A DNA stretch of 64,000 bases from Ancylostoma caninum (taxonomy: Eukaryota; Nematoda; Chromadorea; Rhabditida; Ancylostomatidae). This document shows positions 56,228 through 64,000 of the stretch, in pieces (the stretch's first letter is position 1; every line of letters begins with the position of its first letter). The translations under genes were made by a program, and so were the position numbers. The stretch lies in NCBI GenBank assembly GCA_037903475.1, contig JBAJFG010000467.1, forward strand, positions 124,001 through 188,000. The letters run 5' to 3'. The notes beneath the pieces are model-generated. The model saw only the letters and a list, made by a program, of their open reading frames with translations. It was not told the DNA's origin and did no database searches.

Positions 56228-57106
56228 TGAATTTGGGTGTGGAGGTTGTACTAGGACATCCTGATTCATTCGGTTGTTTCTCGTTTCTGGACTTCAACTC
56301 CAGAAGTTGTCGGTCGGACACTGATAATGTCTGTCGTTCATGTTGACTCTGTATTGCTTCGCGGTAATGCTGATGAATTTCTAATCCCGCCAGTTCGTAT
56401 GCGGGATCCAGACCCCAGCTATCAGAATCAATTGGAAAATTTCATTGTAATCAGCACTTCAAGCGTGAACAGACAAAAAGCAAAAATACTCAACGCCTCG
56501 TATAACAGACTTATGTGATAGAAATCCTCACAAGACTGAGTGAATTGAATAAAATGGCAAAGTTTGGTACTCATGTATCTCGGAAATCTATAGAATCTCA
56601 AAGGAGAGCCTCTTTCTCTGAGTTGTTTGGGAGACCCAAAGGGTGCATTCTTGAGGCATACTCAGCTCTTTCATTTAATCTGCTCACTTACAACTCATTT
56701 AATCTGCTCACTTACAACAGGGAAAAGAGAAAATTACGATATGATATGGCACGCTATGAGTACATTCGCTCTTTTCAAGAATCAGCAGTTGAGAGTTAAC
56801 CCAACGGATTTCGGCTGATCTATAAGTTTCCAGGGCTATTTTGTAAAGAATAGTACGGATTTAGTGATTTCAAGTACGGATTGGAGCAGTTAAAAGCATG
56901 AAATTACCGCTTAGAAATACTTCACTACACGTTAAGCAATGAATTATACATATTTTGATCTTCTTTGAAGTTGGTATGCTTATAAACGAGCACACAACTT
57001 TCTTGTTGCAAACTTTCGGTCATTTTCGAGTCTTCCCTCACCGTGTGAACCACCGTATCATAGGAACTATCGTTCCCAGTTCTCTAACTCGATTTCAACG
57101 ATGCAT
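56228..57106 (+). other. Gap with two small overlapping ORFs
   Basis: ORFs at 56327-56518 (VLLRGNADEFLIPPVRMRD) and 56515-56799 overlap by 4 nt. The second contains a 24-bp tandem duplication (56672-56719, FNLLTYNS twice). No family recognised; this may be a decayed gene. Confidence 0.3.
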
Positions 57107-57135
57107 TAGGTTGACGGAAAAGTCTTGCCCGAGAT
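57107..57135 (+). mobile_element. Single mariner-like end
   Basis: TTAGGTTGACGGAAAAGTCTTG has the form of a mariner terminal repeat, but neither the opposite end nor a transposase was found nearby. Confidence 0.4.
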
Positions 57136-59824
57136 TTTTCAAATTTTCTCCTAATTCGGAAACGTGATAGGAAAAGGGGTGTGTACTGGGTTTTGGAGTA
57201 CATTTTTCAAGATAAGGTTAGCCAGCGCACTGTCGCTCTAGTCATGCCTCGAATTAGAGAAGGAATTTTTTTCGAACCCATTATGAGCTGTTGTGGAACA
57301 CCTTGGCAAGCACTGAGGCTAGCAACATCATTACCAAAATGTCGCCGGATATTCCGATGCGCTGATCCGTTAATCTTCTTCGAGTCTTCATGTCAGGAGA
57401 TGAGTTTTTGGGAGCAACCGCGCCTTGGATGACCGCACTTCACAAGGGATACTGTGATTCGAAATGCTCCCGCGTGGCAGAACCTACTACGACTCTATCT
57501 GGATAGGCCGGAATTGGAAAGCGAGGAAAAGAGTCAAAGACAGGTGGAAAAGATGGAGAACGCTGCACTGCCCCACCCATTTTCCACACCAACTTCTTCC
57601 GGTGAAAGCAAACGGAGCTGGGTTAGGATATCGTTTTCTGCAGTTTCCCATTCTCCTGACTTTGCCCTCTCTGATTGTAGTGCGACTGGTGCGACCTGCG
57701 TTTTTGGGGTTTGTTTACTAAAGGAAGTATTTTTCAGATCAAATGGTGTAAAGTTGGGGGTTTGGCTTTTAACTTCTTGGACTCACAGGAACCGAAATTC
57801 TGGAGCGATGAAATCAGTGACGTATTCATTGAATAGTGCATGGTCACTGCTAATGAAATCATATATATATATATATATATATTATTAGTCGAGAAAGTTG
57901 GCGGATAAAGTAATGATGAAAACCCGAGGAGATCGAAATTTCGGACAAGACGCATGTCCTACACACTTCCACAACTACCCTCGTTTCCCTCCAATCATTC
58001 CACGAAAACCAACAGGGCCGTGATGTTAGCACGTTCCACCTACATAGGAACTGCTACCGTGAGAGTTTCCAGTCTTGGGAGATTTACGAGAAGTTCCGCT
58101 TAGTGTAGCTTTTTTGCGAATGCGTCTCGCACATACATCATTAAAAACAACTTTTGGCCTTCACTAGTAAATTTTCCATGAAGTAAAACGGTGAACTAAC
58201 GGACAAGAAAACATTATTACTGAGCAATAGATATACCACGTTGAGAAAACTGAGGGGCTACAATACTGAAACCACCACGATTACTCTGAATCAAGAAGTG
58301 TTGGCTTGAACTGACAGCAGTTGTGTGTGGGGCTCATGGTCAGAAGTGTTCCGATGATATACATAACCCTTTGATAGTTAACACGAATTTGCACGATTTC
58401 CTAAGATGGATTAACGGATGTCTGACCCCTCTCAATACGCTGCAGCCACCGCGACGCCGTAAACGCGCGCGTCGAACGCACGCATTTGTTATGAACTGTT
58501 CTTCTCCAGCTCCCGTTTTTTTTTACAGAAAATTCACTTTTTCTCGTCACCCCTCGCTGCCTCACCGGAGGGTTCAGAGAGGTTTAGTGCTCCAAAGAGG
58601 GGCCGATGCTTCCACGTAAGCCTCGATGAGCTGCGTACGACGTGCGTACCGAAACGAAACGCAATGTTCAGCGTAACCAGAAAGCAAGTGGCTCCCTCAC
58701 TCCCCCTCAAAGGATTTGGATCCTACTACAGGCGTTACCAGCCAACTGTGACCTCAATTCAGTCTATGCTGTGCATGAAATAATTCAGATAACAGCTGAG
58801 GCAACATATGAAAAGGATTAGCAATTGGTGACAACATCCAAACCGCTAGTTTTAAACAAACGCTAGTGATGGGGTGAACAAATAAAATATTAAGTTGCCA
58901 CAGCCAGCAATTAAATGTCAGGGCAAAATGTAAATAAGGTTGGCAATTGGACAAATGAAGGCAAGTTGCATGCCATTAAACTATCCAACCCTTTGCGAGA
59001 GTTAGGATTTAGTGGGTGTCTTTCCCTCGAAATGGTTTTTCTCGCTGAGGCTTTGTGGCAACTTACACTGCGCACGATCGAATTTGGCCTTGACGTCAAA
59101 GTGGAGAGTGAGTTGTGAATTTGAAACTTTAGGAGAAAAATGAAAGACACTTGTGTCGATATACGCATATTTCGTCCATAACGACAAAATAACAAAGGAG
59201 ATAAAGTTGTTTACTCAATTCTGCTCTAACTTCTATTACCCTAGTGAAATGAGACAAAAGACCTTACTTAAAACTTATCATAAACGAGTGCGGTTTCTTA
59301 GACGAAAGTGTCAGAGTGAGATATCGTCCATACACAAAAAAAATTTACCTCGTTCTAGGAAACACTGAGAAGATTATTATGCTGACGTTCGTGTCTGGGC
59401 ACATGTGTAGGACTTGAAAAAAAACTATTTTTAGCAACCGGCATGACAACCGATCCATTTTATGAGTTCGCTCAAGAGATTTAACCATCGCTCGCCGCTT
59501 CACAAAGGAAAAAAACTTCCTCTGTCTTCGACGCGGCTTCGATTGTGGTTTTTTGGAATGTGCAAGCCCCCTGCAACATTCCAATCCTAAATCAAAATAT
59601 TCTTTAAAAATATTCTTCTTTGCCAAGAAACTCTATTAAATGATTGTGGAGCTCCAAAAAGCGTTGCGAGTCTTTTTAGGCTTTGACCTATAAGAGGTGG
59701 GTTGGCAGCTTTGTTAGGCTAACATTTCGGCTTCTTTCTCCTTTTGGAAGAAACACTCCATTCAATTATGCCTTTGGCGCTATTTCATAGTTGGCAAAGG
59801 GGTGGCAGCATGATCCAGAAGCTA
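57136..59824. other. Gap, mostly unrecognised
   Basis: It contains a short (TA)n run (57860-57882) and a GC-rich CGTAAACGCGCGCGTCG patch (58460) like the interior of the Harbinger-type MITE at 9600. ORFs up to 144 codons (57454-57888) show no recognisable domain. Confidence 0.35.
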
Positions 59825-61104
59825 TTGGGTTGATGAAAAAGTTCTGCCTATTGCTTTGATGAAAAAGTTCTGCAACACTCACAGCACAATTTTTGTTAAT
59901 AGATTTCTTCAGCAGAACAAAACTTCAATCAATGACATATTCACCACTGTTTTTTACCTTCGCCCATCTTTCGGGCAGCTTCTCTATTCCCCTCCGCCAG
60001 AACTCTGGAGGCTGTGCATCGAAGAAGTTGGAGACATCAGTTATGAGTTCGTGTTGATTGTTCAACCTCATTTTCTGTAGGTGATTCTTCAAGGCCCGGA
60101 ACAGGTGGTAGTCTGACGGGGCCAGTCTGCCGAATACGTAGGGTGAGGCAGGACTTCCCACCCAAGCTCCTGAAACTTCTCACGCCTTGCTTTTGCAGTA
60201 TGCGGTCGGGCATTATCGTGAAGAAGACAAACATTTGTTCGTTTTGGGCGCTTTTCGCGGATGGCGTTCGCGAGTTTCTGGATTTGGGTAGCGTAGATAT
60301 CTCCCGTCACTGTGACACCACGGAGAAACTCGTGGTGAAGCATTCCCTGTGAATTCCACCAGCATCATAGAAGAACCTTCATCTCATGCAGCTCTGCTTT
60401 TGCCTGTTTTGGTGGCGGTTCTTCACGTGGGAACCATCGGCGCTGTCGCGTGTCGATCTCGTACAGGACCCAGCTTTCGTCCCCAATTACAATATCTTTC
60501 AGAAAGTCCTTCCTATCGACGAAGAAACAGCGACTTCGCGATGCTCACCAGGCATGCTTTGGCAGATCAACGCAACTCATGGGGTACCCATGTCGAGACA
60601 ATTTTTGCTATAACCGAGACCATGAAGATGCTTGCCGATGGTCGCTTGGTCGCAGTCGAGTATCTTCGCGAACATGCGGGTGTCCACTTCTGGCCCCTCT
60701 TTCAGGGCATCCTGCAAGTAATTGTCATTCACAATTGTTGGGCGTCCAGAACGCGGGCGACGGGCGATCTTCTAAGGTGATATCACCGGTCTCAAACCGT
60801 TTGTACCAAAGAGACACCGTGGAATAGTGAATGACGTCTTCCTTGAATGCAGTGCATATATTGGCAGCAGCACTTCTTACAATATTTCCTTGCAGGAGTT
60901 CATAATAGAGCAATAACCAAAGTGAGGCTTGATTGATCAAACCCATTGTTGCTTCAATACTGATCGGGTTTCCCTCTTATACCCTTCACGTGGAATCTTT
61001 GATATCACTCTACCTTATGCGTTTGCAAGATTCCACCTGTAAAGCTGCGGTTGCGTTTTAGAAATAAAACTAAAAAGTGTTTTAGAACTCTTTTATCAAC
61101 CCAG
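59825..61104 (-). mobile_element. Mariner transposon, full length (1,280 bp), second family
   Basis: The inverted ends TTGGGTTGATGAAAAAGTTC and CTGGGTTGATAAAAGAGTTC are flanked by TA (59823-59824 and 61105-61106). The left end is partly duplicated (TTGATGAAAAAGTTCTGC twice at 59831 and 59858). Confidence 0.92.
59925..60946 (-). pseudogene. Mariner transposase, frameshifted
   Basis: The N-terminal helix-turn-helix region (TVSLWYKRFETGDITLEDR) is followed by the catalytic GDESWVLYE, then LLHDNARPHTAKARREKF and LAPSDYHLFRALKNHL. All three Asp of the DD34D triad remain but in at least three frames. It ends WRRGIEKLPERWAK, the standard mariner C-terminus. Confidence 0.92.
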
Positions 61105-61106
61105 TA

Positions 61107-62009
61107 TACTGAACAGCGCATAACGTCTTTCTACGGAATGATGCAGCCTCAGCGACTCATGCGACTTCGAATATCCTGCTTTTGACGGTGTTGCCAACGA
61201 AACACCTTTACCGCACTGTAGGAACTCAACCCTAAGCACTAGCGATGTGGGCAGCATTCTATTAAATGGAAGTAAATTATTCTAAGAAATGGTTGACAAT
61301 TGGAACACTCCTTAGAGGTTGAATCCCGGCGCTTCTTCTAGTGCCCACCTATGGACGCTCAGATTTGGCCATCATCTCTTGCACAACTTCTCTTCCACGG
61401 TGTTGGGCCTCAGAATTTTTTTTTACAGTTTCCCAGATTTACAATAAAGTGTTTTGGAAAGCTTAGTCAAGGTTGGAGCGAATATGCCAAGGCACTGCAG
61501 TTATGCCAAACTTCATTGGAAGCCTAGTTTAAAAGTTGCTAGAAGCCGCTACTCGATGGCTTCATTTTTGCTCACTGTTGAGGAAAGATCACTGCTATAG
61601 CTATGGACCTGTAGCGAGCCATTTGTGTGTCAGAGCAAGAGAAAAAAATCAAAGAACTCGGTTATTTCCCCCTTTTCTTCTTCAGATCTTGAAACGCCGC
61701 TGCAAATGCGACACATACTTTGTTGCATTTTTGGCTCTGAATGTCTTTTCCAAGAAAAACATTGTGATCTGAGTCACCGCTATTGGTCAGGTAATCTCCT
61801 GGCTCAAGGTCTGCACTGATAATGCGCAGCACTGCTTGTCGCAATGAGCCCCTCTTAAGCTTTGTTCTTCCGTTCCATGGAAAGATCCAAGCGAGTTTTT
61901 TCATGCTTTAGATGATGGGCTTTGAATATGGCGATGTGGCTTCGCAGTCAATGGATGGCAATTCCATCCTCTCATTATCTGGAAAATTATTTCCATCTGG
62001 CTTTGAAAA
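61107..62009 (-). other. Gap with a possible broken gene at 61662-61985
   Basis: On the minus strand DGNNFPDNERMELPSIDCEA, a stop, then MKKLAWIFPWNGRTKLKRG and LRIISADLEPGDYLTNSGDS form a plausible protein ending LKKKRGK. It abuts the first minisatellite unit, so the Helitron may have truncated it. Family not recognised. Confidence 0.3.
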
Positions 62010-63192
62010 ACTCGCGCCGGCGTCCAAAAGTGGGGAAACGCCTGGAGTCGGGTCCAATGGTGTGATAAGGGTGCGCCGGCGTTCAAAAGTGGAAAAACGC
62101 CTGGAGTCGGGTCCAACGGTGTGATAAAGGTGCCCCGGCGTCCAAATGTGGGGAAACGCCCGGAGTCGGGTCCAATGGCGTAATAACGGTGCGCCGGCGT
62201 CCAAAAGTGGGGAAACGCCTGGAGTCGGGTCCAATGGTGTGATAAGGGTGCGCCGGCGTTCAAAAGTGGAAGAACGCCTGGAGTCGGGTCCAACGGTGTG
62301 ATAAAGGCGCGCCGGCGTCCAAAAGTGGGGAAACGCCTGTAGTCGGGTCTAACGGTGTATAAGGGTGCGCCGGCGTTCAAAAGTGGAAAAACGCCTGGAG
62401 TCGGATCCAACGGTGTGATAAGGGTGCGCCGGCGTTCAAAAGTGGAAAAACGCCTGGAGTCGGGTCCAACGGTGTGATAAGGGTGCGCCGGCGTTCAAAA
62501 GTGGAAAAACGCCTGGAGTCGGGTCCAACGGTGTGATAAGGGTGCGCCGGCGTTCAAAAGTGGAAAAACGCCTGGAGTCGGGTCCAACGGTGTGATAAGG
62601 GTGCGCCGGCGTCCAAAAGTGGGGAAACGCCTGGAGTCGGGTCCAACGGTGTGATAGGGTGCGCCGGCGTCCAAAAGTGGGGAAACGCCTGGAGTCGGGT
62701 CCAACGGTGTGATAAGGGTGCGCCGGCTTCCACAAGTAATAGGAATTCGCTAGGCGGGTCTATTCCTCCTACCTAAATCGCCTAGATGTACATTGTTTCC
62801 TTTCGTATCGGTGTTCTCTTCCCATTCCTTTGGAGAAGAACCACTCCTTCCTTTCCAGTTATATACACCGGTGGACCCTTATCACTTGAATTACCAGAAC
62901 AACCAGTTGAGCCTAAATCATTTCAACATAACATTTGCCCTGAATTGGTAACACTCAGTTCTTCACGGCCATATACTTCGCTCACATGGAAGAGCATAAC
63001 TTCGTTCATATGGGGGAAAGCTACCACTTACGGGATCAAGGGTTTCTCAGGAGAGCGACAGAACTGCGTGGAAGGATGCAGATTTTATCAATCCATCTAC
63101 ACTTTTGTGTTTGCTTTCAAGGTGCAGTATGCGAGCGAAGCGAGCATCAATAGAAGTCTGGAAGTCCGGCGTTAGCCGGACGGCCAGACTGG
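62010..63192 (+). mobile_element. Minisatellite Helitron-like element (copy 3)
   Basis: About 12 units of the 59-bp repeat (62010-62735) are followed by the shared right block, the GTCCGGC gtta GCCGGAC hairpin (63164-63181) and CTGG (63189-63192), then T. There is no MITE in the right block. The left block is absent; the array starts directly in unrelated sequence. Confidence 0.68.
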
Positions 63193-63253
63193 TAGAGTAT
63201 AAATAAATAATGGGCTGGCCGTTCTAACCAGCCCATTATTTATTTATACTCTA
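63193..63253. repeat. Perfect 26-bp-arm hairpin next to Helitron end
   Basis: The arms begin TAGAGTATAAATAAATAATG and are perfect reverse complements around a 9-nt loop. The first base is the T that follows the Helitron-like CTGG. Confidence 0.95.
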
Positions 63254-63519
63254 TGGTAATATTCATACTATTATTATTATTATTAATTATGCATGTGCGC
63301 AAAGGTCGCGCAGCGACAAAGTATGGACATAGACTACCGCTTTCTAACCTAGTAATCTATAACATCCTTTGTGCGGATAATAAGTTGTTCTGGAATTTGT
63401 TAAGACTTGAGCGCCTTCTGGGTCGGGATTCATGGAACGATATCCATTTGATGATGGCTAAGGTAAATAGTTATGGTTTAGGCTATGTAATGCCAGGAGA
63501 CGAAAGGTATGCAAGTTGA
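63253..63519 (+). CDS. Unclassified ORF with hydrophobic start (88 codons)
   Basis: The first residues are MVIFILLLLLLIMHV, from an ATT-rich stretch. A more normal-looking sequence follows: KYGHRLPLSNLVIYNILCAD, then LERLLGRDSWNDIHLMMAK. The second part looks coding, but the hydrophobic start may be an artefact of the (TTA)n run. Family unknown. Confidence 0.3.
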   Translation: MVIFILLLLLLIMHVRKGRAATKYGHRLPLSNLVIYNILCADNKLFWNLLRLERLLGRDSWNDIHLMMAKVNSYGLGYVMPGDERYAS

Positions 63520-63539
63520 TTTGCTAGCCTGGTCCCATC

Positions 63540-64000
63540 AGATGCGTCATTGAGATTACCTATGGTAATCGTATTGACATACCCAAATTTATCCCTAAAC
63601 TTGCTTCCATTAGCATGTTTGCGCATACGTGATGTTTTCTATACCCACTAGTATTAGATTACCCACTTTTAATTAACAACTCGTGAGTTACTGCGTATGA
63701 AGCATTGTAACCCACTGCATTTTATACTGATTTTTACTTTCCTGACTGGCAATTATCTGGGGTCGCTAGCATCATTGAGATTACCCAGGATAAACTTGAG
63801 CTCAGATGTACCATTGAGGTTACGCGAGATAAATGTGCTGGCACCCCTGTAGAAAATGGGTAAACGTGTTGTTAACACGTTTACCCAAGGCAATCCTAAT
63901 GGTGCATGCGACTCCAGCAAGCAACCCTGCAATTTGCCCATCGTCAGCACGGACGTCAAAGCGTTTACCACTGGTAACATCAACGATGCATCCAGGCTCT
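63540..64000. repeat. Short-repeat region with inverted repeats
   Basis: GCATCATTGAGATTACC-type motifs recur at about 63545, 63769 and 63810. A 29-nt near-palindrome (GGGTAAACGTGTT gtt and its complement) lies at 63858-63886, inside a wider weak inverted repeat (63810-63925). It probably belongs to a DNA element running off the window. Confidence 0.5.

Noticed and set aside
61662..61985. Phosphotyrosine-binding-like domain
   Set aside because: The ending VCVAFAAAFQDLKK faintly recalls a PTB last helix, but the rest does not fit and the frame is interrupted.

Overview
The window is eukaryotic and best read as nematode DNA, probably from a strongylid or other clade V worm. Three things point there. 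Introns are short (55-110 nt) and end in TTTCAG or TTTTAG. A pair of nematode transthyretin-like genes is present, and one starts directly after a splice-acceptor-like AG, as trans-spliced nematode genes do. The conserved gene ess-2 carries nematode-style introns. The species cannot be named from sequence alone. Almost everything else is mobile or repetitive DNA, much of it nested, and most transposon genes are broken.

Layout. 0-1.4 kb: exons of an unclassified minus-strand gene. 1.5-3.5 kb: a trinucleotide microsatellite, a hairpin MITE and a truncated LINE reverse transcriptase. 3.9-10.3 kb: a Helitron-like element holding about 92 copies of a 59-bp minisatellite, with a Harbinger-type MITE near its right end. 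10.3-15.3 kb: repeats, including a second Helitron-like element and about 303-bp tandem repeats. 15.3-19.6 kb: the first copy of a 4-5 kb segmental duplication with a transthyretin-like gene. 19.8-28.0 kb: a degenerate minus-strand Ty3/gypsy element with an unknown gene after integrase and a DNA transposon inside integrase. 28.0-29.7 kb: two head-to-head, 5'-truncated Penelope-like elements. 29.9-32.1 kb: a mariner split by a complete short Helitron. 32.4-33.0 kb: the last three exons of ess-2. 33.6-37.6 kb: foldback elements, an inverted segmental copy and a mariner. 37.6-44 kb: a second segmental copy, a foldback carrying a possible secreted Cys-rich peptide, a truncated minisatellite Helitron and a large foldback. 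44.7-51 kb: a decayed BEL/Pao element. 51.3-56.2 kb: the second transthyretin-like duplication. 59.8-61.1 kb: another mariner. 62.0-63.2 kb: a third minisatellite Helitron with about 12 repeats, then a perfect hairpin and unclassified sequence.

The window's main value is internal. Paralogous segments act as filled and empty sites for one another, so several insertions can be defined to the base with target-site duplications. The most unusual items are the 59-bp minisatellite, which has 20-unit higher-order duplications and sits in a Helitron-like family; the extra gene in the Ty3/gypsy element; and the Penelope inverted pair with a hammerhead-like motif. No rRNA, tRNA or CRISPR array was recognised.
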